64,000 bases of DNA from Heterotrichella gracilis (taxonomy: Eukaryota > Sar > Xanthophyceae > Tribonematales > Xanthonemataceae): assembly GCA_032358255.1 (NCBI GenBank), contig JAULBX010023296.1:62001-126000 (forward strand), read 5' to 3'. This document shows, piece by piece, positions 1 through 9,617 of this stretch; the stretch's first letter is position 1, and each line of letters opens with the position of its first letter. The translations under genes were made by a program, and so were the position numbers. The notes under the pieces are model-generated. The model was not told where the DNA came from. It ran no database searches and saw nothing but the letters and a program-made list of their open reading frames with translations.

Positions 1-10
1 AACCCTACAG

Positions 11-148
11 ACCCTAAGCAGCCTGTACGGCCTGGGGGACGCCACCGAGGATGGGCACAGCGATCGGGTGACGCGCGTGGCGTGCCAAGATGATAGGGTG
101 CTGTCAGCATCTTTTGACATGCAGGTGTGCTTGTGGCAGTTTGACTGA
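11..148 (+). CDS. WD40-repeat protein, last exon (gene partial at left edge)
   Basis: The frame read from base 11, just after a CCTACAG acceptor-like sequence, gives about 45 residues ending at TGA 146-148. The peptide contains one WD40 blade: a GH-like HSDRVTRVACQDDRVLSAS strand pair and a closing VCLWQF. This is how WD40 beta-propellers end, so this is the C-terminus of a gene whose body lies to the left. A single blade cannot identify the subfamily; F-box/WD40 and other scaffold proteins are all possible. The call rests on the blade pattern and on the absence of stops in the frame. Confidence 0.6.
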   Translation, partial: TLSSLYGLGDATEDGHSDRVTRVACQDDRVLSASFDMQVCLWQFD

Positions 149-1404
149 GGGGAGGGAGGAGAGCGCCTTCCAGGGGATGCGCCATTTGGAAGAATTTGAA
201 TTTGAGTTCAACCCCGCTGTGGTGTCACGCTGCCACAAGCACACCTGCAGGACGCTGACAGGGCCCTATCGCCCTGGCACGCCACGCATGGGGAGAAAAG
301 CGCTCTCCTCGGGGCGTTGGGGATTGGCGCTGCAGGGCTGCTGTGGTATGGGAAGCGGGGAATTGCTGCTGGAGAAGTGCTGGGGAGACAATGCAACTGT
401 GGAAGCTCTACCCTATGCCCTTGCGTGTCGAGTATATGTATTGAGCTGTTTGGGGGCAGTAATGGGGCATTGAGGGTAGGGAGGCGCGCACACTGTGAGG
501 GCTGGTTGCCATGCCATGCCATGACAATGTTGGCAAGGCGCTACTGCACTGACAAGGCACTACCAGGTGGTGATGCATTAAACCACCACCGCAGGAGTTG
601 CTGCAACTAGCTGACCCTGGGTTGTTAACGTGTGACCACAGCCTGTTCACCCGTTGTCATGGATGCTGAAGGAATAGGCCTGTTGTGTGACACTACCGGT
701 ACTTGCTGATGGTCCAGCTTAACACTTGACGTCCTATGTGTCTGATTTCCTTTTCCTTTGTGAGCAAGTTTTCGTTTTCAAAGCCTTTATATCGCAATGG
801 GGCACGTGGGGTGGCTGCAAGGGCGAGCTGCAGCATGCAGTCATGCTGACGAGGAGGTCACTGCCCTACCCACGTCACTAAGCTGAGCTCAGCAGCCAAT
901 CAGGATGCAAATTGGGACCCCCTCGACATTTGCAGGGTCCCCGTGGAGGTTACCCCCCCAGGTTTCTGGATGTGCCAGAACGGGGGAGTGCCAAATCGGA
1001 ACATTTGTCTCAATATCCCGGGGGCCTTCCAGCCTGAGCGCTCTCGTGCCAAACGGGTTGATATAATAGCCTTCGCCACCAAAGTGTCGTCGAGACCAGG
1101 CTCGGAACGCGTAGCAGGCCAACGCATTGCGTTTGCGAGCCTTGTCATCCGCTGTCACATCACATTGTTAATTCCTTTTGTACGCTGCCACTCCCTCCCA
1201 TAAACAACGGCGGACTCTGCCACCAAAAGGTAGGTGCAGGTGCATGCGATGTTATCTGATACTGCAGTAACAAAGGCATCGCAAGCTTGAGAACCACGCA
1301 GGTTTGCGTTGATAACACCCTGATGCAGACTTTCCATTGCTGCAGGGCATTGTCAGTGACTGTTGGGAGTAGGTCTCGCCTATCGCAATTCGCACACTTT
1401 CAAG
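149..1404. other. Intergenic region with no gene seen
   Basis: About 1.26 kb between the WD40 stop and the carrier start. Open frames on both strands are short, overlap one another and resemble no family. The right part should hold the promoter and 5' leader of the carrier; AAAGGTAGGTGC near 1227 could be a leader-intron donor, but this is weak. Confidence 0.5.
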
Positions 1405-3650
1405 ATGGCAGCTGCACCGGAAGCGCAGAAGGAGAGGAAAAAGGTGTTAATCCACCCCGCCATCAAGGGATTGGCAGGTAATTCTGTTGCGCCAGTATTG
1501 AGACTGCTTGCTGGAAGCCCTTGGTGCATAGCGTTTTGCACAGTCTGCCGCAATGCATGCACTCAGTCAGGTCGGCGTTCGGAACGATGATGACTCATCT
1601 ATGCCTGTGACTGGTAAGGTATCAAAGTACCTAATATAGATAGCATAAGCTGACTTGCCCTCAGGAGGCCTGGCATGTGTACTTTGTTCTTATAGTCTCG
1701 GCACGTGTGTCATGCATGCGGCACGTTGCAAACCCCCGCCTGCCGCACGCAGCTTTTCGCACAAGCCATGCTTCCTGGCTGCAAGCTGAACGTTACCTAG
1801 GCATGCAATGCTTTCAAACAGGCTAATGGTAGAGGCGTGTCGTCCCTAGGCGTCATCAACTTGAATGTGACTCACTGCTTTGGCTCACTCAGGGTCCATG
1901 GGAGGCGTGGTGGAGGCAACTTGCCTGCAGCCAATCGACACCATCAAGACACGCCTGCAGCTTGACCATCATGGCAAATACAGGGGTAAGGCAACCTGCA
2001 CATGAACCACACTGTATGCATATCCACTGTGGCCCGTCAGCTTTTGTACCCCTCTCCTAGACCCTAGAGTCTAGGGTCTACACGGGCCCTAAGTTCTTTC
2101 TTGCTGACCTCCGCGGCTCTCAGTATGCTGTGTTTGAAGCATTGTTCTCACGATGTGCTGACGTGGCTCGTGCGGCGGTGTGGTTTTAGGTATCTATCAC
2201 TGCGGGAACACCATCATCAAGGAGGAGGGCACCCGGGCGCTGTGGAAGGGACTCACCCCTTTTGCAACGCACTTGACCCTCAAATACGCACTGCGGTTCG
2301 GCACCAACGCGTTCTACGGAGGTCTTTTGAGGGACAAGGTGCGCCGTGACCTTTGTTGAGGGTTACTTTGCTGTATATTCATGCCCCAAGGATATGGCCA
2401 CCTTTATTCACCGCCATCTAGACCTGGAGTCATGGTTTTGGCTGACTTGTGTGCATTGCCTTACACGATGTTCCCACGATGTCAAACCCTGTACAGGATG
2501 GAAACCTGTCGCAACACCGGCGGATGTTTGCTGGCTTCTGTGCTGGCGTGACTGAGGCGCTGCTGATTGTGACGCCCTTTGAGGTGGTCAAGATCAGGCT
2601 GCAGCAACAGAAGGGCATGGACAAGGCAGCCATCAAGTACAAGGTGGGCTTTATGTTAAAATTCAATTAAAAAAAATCTTGCTGCAATCTGTTACTTAGG
2701 ACTGTCAGCCTTGTGCGTCTTGAAGCAATGCCATGGCGTTGGGCATCGCCTTGGCGAGCGCAATGCCTTTGCCGTGCGCAATTGCTTTCCCAAGCAAAAA
2801 GCCCCGGCATGTTCTACCTCAGTTCCATTGGCTCTGCATGAAAGGCAAACCTCGCCATCTTGCCCAGCGTGTTATTCTATGTGTGTGCAGGGACCGGTGC
2901 ACGCTGCTGTGACGATCGTGCGGGAGGAGGGGGCCTTTGGCCTGTGGTCTGGTGCCGCGCCCACCATGCTGCGCAACGGCACCAACCAGATGTGCCTGTT
3001 CTGGGCCAAGAACAACCTGGACAACATCTACTGGGGCAAGAAGGAGGGCGATGGCACCGTGCTGTCCCCCGGGCAGTCCATGATTTCCGGGGCATCAGCG
3101 GCCATTCTGGGGCCCGTGGCGACGGGGCCATTCGATGTGATCAAGGTGCGTGTCATGGGTGAATGCACACCTGCCACAGGCGGTGTGGATTGGGTCGTTG
3201 AAACACGCTTGATGAACAATAAATAGTGGCACTTGCTGTGATTAGCCCCATTGTTAGTCCGTCTCCAGCAGTGTGTGGCATCCTTCTTGCCTGATTGTGT
3301 CAGCAACTAGGCTCGTGTACTGGCCTGTTAGTGGGAGCGTTTTGGACAGGAGGCAACGCGCTCCTTTTTGCTAATCCCACTTCCTCAACCCACCGCCTGT
3401 ACAAGTTCTCCATCTATGTACCTGCATGCAGACCCGCCTGATGGCACAACAAAAGGGCTCCCCCGGCACGCACTACACGGGCTTCTTCAATGCCCTGGTC
3501 ACCATCCCGCGTGAGGAGGGCATCCGCGCGCTGTACAAGGGGCTGCTGCCGCGCCTGCTGAGGATCCCCCCCGGCCAGGCCATTGTGTGGGCTGTGAGTG
3601 ACCAGATTGTGGGCTACTTTGAGGCGCGGGCAATGGCTGACCAAGTATAA
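1405..3650 (+). CDS. SFC1: Mitochondrial succinate/fumarate carrier (SLC25 family, plant SFC1 type)
   Basis: Six exons: 1405-1477, 1893-1985, 2190-2338, 2497-2643, 2891-3145, 3432-3650, all GT-AG and all in phase, giving 311 residues. The three SLC25 repeats carry the signatures QPIDTIKTRLQ, TPFEVVKIRLQ and GPFDVIKTRLM. The blocks LWKGLTPFATHLTLKY, RLQQQKG, LWSGAAPT, RNGTNQ and LLPRLLRIPPGQAI match the plant and yeast succinate/fumarate carrier closely, and the length is the family length. The product should sit in the inner mitochondrial membrane and exchange cytosolic succinate for matrix fumarate, linking the glyoxylate cycle to gluconeogenesis. The start ATG gives the short hydrophilic N-terminus usual for plant members. 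A decayed copy of the last exon lies just past the stop. Confidence 0.93.
2058..2080. repeat. Short near-perfect palindrome built on CCCTA in carrier intron 2
   Basis: TAGACCCTAGA is followed at once by its inverted form GTCTAGGGTCTA, with one mismatch at the centre. The sequence is a head-to-head arrangement of the CCCTA unit found in many introns of this window. No function can be read from it. Confidence 0.5.
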
Positions 3651-4718
3651 CGACCACATCAGGTCAGATGGGATCAGTACAGCGGCCAGGATCGTGGGGT
3701 ATTTTGAGTCCCAGGCAATGGAAGATGTTGTAGCGATCAGCCGCTGCTGAGGGTAGTGCTGCTCAGCAAGAGGTATTTTTGGGATGGTATACCGTGCTTG
3801 GGGTTCATATCCTGCTGCTACTCAGTATTCAGCATCAGTGCAAATGCTGAGACCATCTGGCGAGCATTAGATTTTGCAACCATTGATTAGGTGCTGTTAC
3901 GCAAGCCAAGGGCTGTGTACGGTCTTTTTGCTTGATTAGGGCGCATTGTGCCGCGCGAGGTACCTTTGCTTGTGGTACATACAGAGCACCGGCACACCTG
4001 TGTGACGTACTAGACTATTCAAATTATCCTGCACGCACACTATGTGTGCAGTTGACGTGCTACGATTGCTCAACAAATATGGGGCATCGCCAACATAACC
4101 ATACATCTTAGTTATTTAGTTACATTCATTCATTAGATATGTACATAATTGGACTGGGATCATCCTGAAGAGCTGCTTACACAGTGAACCGGTTTTGTTT
4201 CATCAATCCTGCTCCCAAGGCCTCATCCCGAGGTTCAACCAACGTGGTAGTCACTAGAAACCTAGAATGCATACGTACGTGTGCTCACCTATTGCACGGC
4301 TTGTAACAATAAATTTGCCTTTCCAGTGGTGAGTGCCAGGTACTAACTGAGACTGGAAACCCTGGTACCTGGTATATCAGGTAAAATAGACGAAAATAGA
4401 TTGGGTATTAGGGTAAGGGACTTGCCCTAAACTAGGGTGCTCGGTACCTCGCAACTAGTCCATCGAAAGCTTGCATGCATTGTGGCGGCTCTTTGCACCC
4501 GAGCAGCTATGGCGTCCATTAAAGTGGGTCGTTGCTGATATTCATCAGTTGTTGCACTGTTCCAACTTGGGGATAGCTCTCTGTCAAAGCAAAAAACGTG
4601 CAAAAACAAGTCACTGCCCAGTTGGGACTCAACCCTATCGCAGAGCAGTGTGTAGCATCAGTCAACCAAACTAGCGAGGAAAACAGCTGCATCACAAGGT
4701 AACCTCGAGGATTTCAGG
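3651..4718. other. Intergenic region: carrier 3' flank and TyrRS 5' flank
   Basis: No protein frame of substance beyond the exon copy at 3686-3742. A TGTAA at 4302-4306, followed by AATAAA at 4308-4313, could be a poly(A) signal, but it lies about 650 nt past the carrier stop. The bases directly before the TyrRS ATG (ATTTCAGG) look like a splice acceptor, so a leader intron is possible. Confidence 0.4.
3686..3742 (+). repeat. Decayed direct copy of the carrier's last exon, after the stop
   Basis: ATCGTGGGGTATTTTGAG and CAGGCAATGG match ATTGTGGGCTACTTTGAG and CGGGCAATGG of the last exon (about 3602-3655) in order and spacing. It still reads roughly RIVGYFESQAMEDVV against the true C-terminus QIVGYFEARAMADQV. 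It lies about 40 nt beyond the stop and is probably transcribed as 3' UTR. Confidence 0.75.
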
Positions 4719-7690
4719 ATGGGGGACACTGGCGGAGAGTTGGAGACGCAACAGGCTGTTGAGCAGCTGACTTTCGACATAGCGCAGCTCATGATCAAGC
4801 CCAAAGAGGAGTGAGTTGTCTGACGTTTTACCATAACAGGAGCTGTAACAAGTTGCCAGCTGTATCCTGTCAGCTGTATCCTGTTACGTTCAGTGCGTAT
4901 TCACCTGCCTTATGATACGGTGTGTAGGCTGACGTTGGACGAGAAGGTGGCGCTGTGCCTCAGCGTGGGGGAGGAGTGTATACAACCTGCCGAGCTCCGG
5001 GTGCTGCTAGACAAGAAGCCTGAGATATTTGCCTATGATGGGTTTGAGCCCTCGGGACGGATGCACATCGCGCAGGTATAGTGAGGCCGTATGCATGCAT
5101 GCACACGGGCACATGCATGCATAGTGTGGAGCCCACCCATCTTTGGGCCTCTTGCAGGGGGTGATGAAGGCCTTGAACGTGAACAAGCTGACGAGAAGTG
5201 GCATCACGTTTAAATTCTGGTGCGCCGTGTTTTCTCTCCTCCGTCACTGACAGCAACATCTGAAAGTGATTTACTGACCCTCTGGTGGGTTCCTTTTCAG
5301 GGTGGCAGACTGGTTTGCCCAGCTCAACAACAAGATGGACGGTGACCTGAAGAAGATCCAGACAGTGGGCAAGTACATGGTGGAGATCTGGAAGGCAGTG
5401 GGCATGGATATGGAGCACGTGCAGTTCTTGTCAGCATCAGAGGAGATCAACAAGCGGCCAGACGAGTACTGGACGCTGGTGATGGACATTGCGCGGAAAA
5501 ATAACCTGAAGCGGATAGTGAGGTGCTCGCAGATCATGGGGCGCAACGAGACTGACGACCTCTCGGCAGCGCAAATTTTCTACCCGGTCATGCAGTGCGC
5601 AGACATCTTTTTCCTCAAGGCAAGTGGCCAGCACTCTGAAGTTATACACCCTCCATCAAGGCCGCCATAGCTCGTTGAAGGGCTGGCCAGAACGGAAACA
5701 CTGGAATTGTGGGGGGGGGTTTCGTGCATTTGCCGGACATGGTGGGACATGGGTCCCTGACAAAAGCAGGGGCGCCATTGCATTCCCAATGTCCTGATGG
5801 AAATGACGACAGCTGGTTGTCTGATGCCCCATTCTTGGCCTTGCTCTGCAGGCTGACATCTGCCAGCTGGGCCTGGACCAGCGCAAGGTGAACATGCTTG
5901 CCAGGGAGTACTGCGATGAGTGCAAGCCCAAGCGCAAGTTCAAGCCCGTCATCCTGTCGCACCGAATGATGCCAGGCCTTCTGCAGGTGTGCAGGGTCAG
6001 CCTTTGAAGAGTTGTGCAGGACAGCCCGCCCTATGATTGCATGTACATCGGCAGTGCACCATTCCTGACATGCATTCCCACGTTTCCTCTCGTATACAAA
6101 TGCCAACACCCACCCATTCCCAGCAACCACCTTCCCCAACACACACCGTCCCCAATGCACATAATATCCCTACCACTCATCCCCACCACCTGCCATCCCG
6201 CCCCGCATCCCAGGGCCAGGAGAAGATGTCCAAGAGCGACCCCAACTCTGCAATCTTCATGGAGGACACAGAGGCGGATGTCAAGCTCAAGATCAAAAAG
6301 GCATTCTGCCCACCACAGGTGAGCTGCATGCATTGCTCTGCACCTCTCCGCTGCAGGGAATGCCTGCTTCTGTGCAGCATGTAGCCTATGTCTCGTCGAA
6401 ATGCGCAGGACCCTATATTATTTGTATCCTTATCAAGCAACATGCATGTCAGCAATATAGCTAGGCTAAAGTTAGTCTTGCTCCTTGGCGCCAAGCAGGT
6501 CTGCCCTGACATTGTTGCTACCATGTGTCAACCTTGCGCAATCTGAGTTCCTGTGGGTCGATTTATAGGTCGTTGAGGGCAACCCCTGCATCGAGTACAT
6601 CAAGTACATTGTGCTGCCCTGGTGCCGGGAGCTGACTGTGGATCGGCCAGAGGCAAACGGGGGCAGCAAGTAAGTGGAAGTCCCAATGGGCATGATCAAG
6701 GGTAAAAGGGCAATTATGGTTTTCGTCAGAAAATCCACTCGCAAGACTGTTAATCAATCAGTAATCATATTTAATTTAGTTTCCCCTTGAATTAGATTTG
6801 TCGCACATCGATCGCATATAAGATACGTTGTGCTGTTCTCCGTCTTACCCCTACATTCCAAAACCGCAGGACGTACACCTCCATGCCAGACCTGGAGGCT
6901 GACTACAGCAGTGGCGCGCTGCACCCCGGCGACCTCAAGCCCGCCCTCATCAAGGCGCTCAACTCCATCCTGCAGCCCGTGAGGGACCACTTTGAGAAGG
7001 ACCCAGAGGCAAAGGAGCTGCTGAAGAAGGTCAAGGTGAGAATACAATATATCAGCATGGTATCATATTTATAAATAATAACGAGAATAAGGAGAATAAA
7101 TGATAACGAGAATAGATAATGAAGCCGCGGCGGGCCCTATTAAATTGATGCTCTGCCAAGGGTTGGAGCGAATGCGACTGTGTGTTGACCCCCTAAGGTA
7201 GCTAATTGGATGCGAGAGAGAAAGTCAAGGTGAGGCGCTGGCAAGGGTTTAAACAGTGTGACCAAATGTAGTCCGCTGGGGATGCGAAGGCAATAGAGCT
7301 GCTGAAGGAGGACAGCAACCTTGCTGCGCTGGCTGGCTAGTATTTTAAACCCTAAGCCCTGAACCCTAACCATGCTGCGCTGATTGGCAAGCACTGGAAC
7401 AATGCGATCATGCAGCAAGAAGTTGAGGATAGGCTGGCCTTGCACAAGCATTCCTTTCCCACGCTCTAGGAGACCCGACTGAGTGGTTTATGACTTCCTC
7501 CCCTGAAGTCTACCAAGGGGACTGTACCTAGGTCCCCTAGGTACCTGAGCCCTCTACCGGAACCAGTGGGCTCCAGCAGCAGGGAGGGAAGTTGTTCAGT
7601 GATCCCAACCGTGCGAATGGTGTTCTCCATTTCCTTGTTGCATCCAACTGATTTTGTGTACGTGTGCAGTCCTACAAAACAACCAAGTGA
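4719..7690 (+). CDS. Tyrosyl-tRNA synthetase, cytosolic eukaryotic/plant type
   Basis: Nine exons: 4719-4810, 4928-5075, 5158-5219, 5301-5619, 5852-5986, 6214-6318, 6569-6669, 6870-7035, 7670-7690; 382 residues, about the length of plant cytosolic TyrRS. Class I motifs are present: FAYDGFEPSGRMHIAQ contains the HIGH-type HIAQ (about residue 77) and EKMSKSDPN is the KMSKS loop (about residue 253). Other family blocks are LSASEEIN, MQCADIF, KRKFKPVILSH and VVEGNPCIEYIKY. It charges tRNA-Tyr with tyrosine using ATP. The last exon adds only SYKTTK, a tail like that of plant enzymes; skipping it would remove the stop. Intron 4 begins with GC (AAG|GCAAGT) instead of GT. Intron 8 is long and carries decayed copies of exon 8. 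Confidence 0.94.
7213..7315 (+). repeat. Two decayed copies of the TyrRS exon 8 end inside intron 8
   Basis: Copy 1 (about 7213-7235) repeats the exon/donor junction: AAAGTCAAGGTGAGG against AAGGTCAAGGTGAGA at 7027-7041. Copy 2 (about 7281-7315) repeats the coding part: AGGCAATAGAGCTGCTGAAG against AGGCAAAGGAGCTGCTGAAG. A CCCTAA-rich tract follows at about 7348-7372. Copy 1 retains a donor-like GTGAGG. Confidence 0.65.
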
Positions 7691-7886
7691 GTTACCAGGA
7701 TGGCGATCAAGAGGCAAGATGGTGCAATTGGGAGCCTCGAGGTGCTGGCTGGTGACCCACCATGAGTAAATCTTATTCATAGAAGCCAAGCCATTGGCAT
7801 GGCGCCATTTTTTGCAGTACGGAGGTGTATTGGATTGGGAGGGGTGAGACTCATGCGGGACGGGTTTGCTGGCTATGCATTCGTAT

Positions 7887-7891
7887 TGTAA
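7887..7891 (+). terminator. Probable poly(A) signal TGTAA of TyrRS
   Basis: TGTAA, the usual green-algal polyadenylation signal, lies 197 nt past the TyrRS stop and is the first clear match downstream. Confidence 0.45.
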
Positions 7892-9368
7892 CTGTCATTG
7901 AAAAGGGTTCCATACACCGTACCAAGTCAGCTTATTGAAGAGGAGGGAAGCGTGCAATGCATTCGCCAATGGGGGGCAACATGAGTGTGCACACATGGTG
8001 GGCTCAGGCTGATCAGCTACGGGACAGGTTTTACTTAGTAGTCTATAGTCTATTCCTACTTGCAGTTATTGCGGCCTGTGTAAGGACCTAGCTGGTGGTG
8101 TTTGTCACAGCCTGTGACATTGAGTGGTAACGAACGGTCCCCAACCGTTGCCACTGAATGGTTGCCAATGCCGTTGGACGGTCCCCAGTGGGGTAGCATG
8201 CGTGAGCAACCTGTGGCGGACTGACAGCTGTGCCATGTTGTCCTGGACCAGGAGTTTCAGCGACGACTGCCCCCAATGATTATATTTGCTTTCAAAGTAA
8301 GTGACAAAGCCGTTACTATTAGGGACTCTCGTTCTGACAATCAATTACAATTGATTACAAGTAACAAACTCACGTGCACAATCATTGTGGGTTGACAAGG
8401 GGCCCGGCCACTGAATGGAATGGCAGTGCAGGAATGTGGTTGGCACATACCACCCGCTTTGCCACTGTTCTGAAATAGTAGCTCAGCCTACACATGCTGT
8501 AGTAACTACTCTAAATTGGAGAACCAAACGGTGGTAACCACTAACCGTTGGGGTAGTGGGCATACTGCCGCACTGACGTCCAACGTTATACTTGCAGGTA
8601 GGTCCAGGTAAAAACCCTTGCACAGCAGTCTGGCAGTGCAGTAAAGTATTGCTTGCGGCGTACAGGCTGTGCATCAGGAACCTAGCTATAATGGGCAATA
8701 CCTGCCCTCAAGTCTGCAATTTTCATGGTACTGGAAAACGCTGTATAGATAATCAGCACTTGTGCCAGGCGGCAGTGCAAATGTGGAAGTGAAACTGGGT
8801 GAATGCAAAACTCCCACAAGTCCTCAATAACCCCACGGTATGCATTCAAACGTTGTCAACCTTGATCACATTTTTGAAAAATACTGCCCCTGGTGTTCAC
8901 GTCAGGATTACCCCCCACCCCACCCCCATTGACCCACTGTGCACCCTCCCACGTCCAGAGAAAAAAAACTACGAACCATTCTGTTAACCGCAAATTTGTG
9001 GCCAATAAACAGCAACATGCTTGTAGGGTACCAACCTTGGCAGCGCCACACGCCAAGCTACCTGTGCTGCTCGCTCTGCAGCTGCTTAAACTTACCCTAG
9101 CGAAGGGTGAACGGGACCACCCAAAATACCCTATATCAGTGGCTAGGGCACCCATCAGCTGAGGTGCAGAGGAAAAACGCTACGCATGTCTGCTTGTGCC
9201 CCACCAATGGGCCTCCTTGCCCCAACCGCCACCGGAAAATAGCAGTTCATGAAAAAGGTAGGCCGCTGATCCTGGTTGCAGGACCACGCGGCTCGGAAAA
9301 AAGGGCGGGGTAGGTGGGGTGCACGCATCGCTGCAGCCCACAGTAGTACAGCTGATGCAACCACGGAT

Positions 9369-9523
9369 CTGTGCCCCATCCCAAACCCTGGCATGGGATG
9401 CTTAGGGTAAACAGTACAAGGGGTTGAGGGTGTTGCCTCCTCAACCCTGTGCCCCATCCACCACCCTGGATGGGGTGCTGCGCGAAAAACCCTGTACCCT
9501 ATTCAACACCCTGGCGTGGGGCG
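9369..9523 (+). repeat. Three imperfect copies of a roughly 30-bp unit
   Basis: Copies at about 9369-9400, 9445-9480 and 9490-9523 share the pattern CTGTGCCCCATCC - ACCCTGG - ATGGG, with growing divergence (the third reads CTGTACCCTATTC). They lie in the 3' flank of the alpha-amylase gene. Confidence 0.5.
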
Positions 9524-9617
9524 CGGCACCACACCACACAGCCTACACAACGCACATTGACCGCCCACGCCACAAAGCCTCGCCTCCAGGTCTGGATCCT
9601 TACAGGCAGAAGCCTCT

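Larger units (their letters stand above)
7691..9617. other. Intergenic region between convergent TyrRS and alpha-amylase
   Basis: About 1.9 kb holding the two 3' flanks. Frames are short and unconvincing. The only structure I see is a small imperfect repeat near 9369-9523. Confidence 0.45.
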
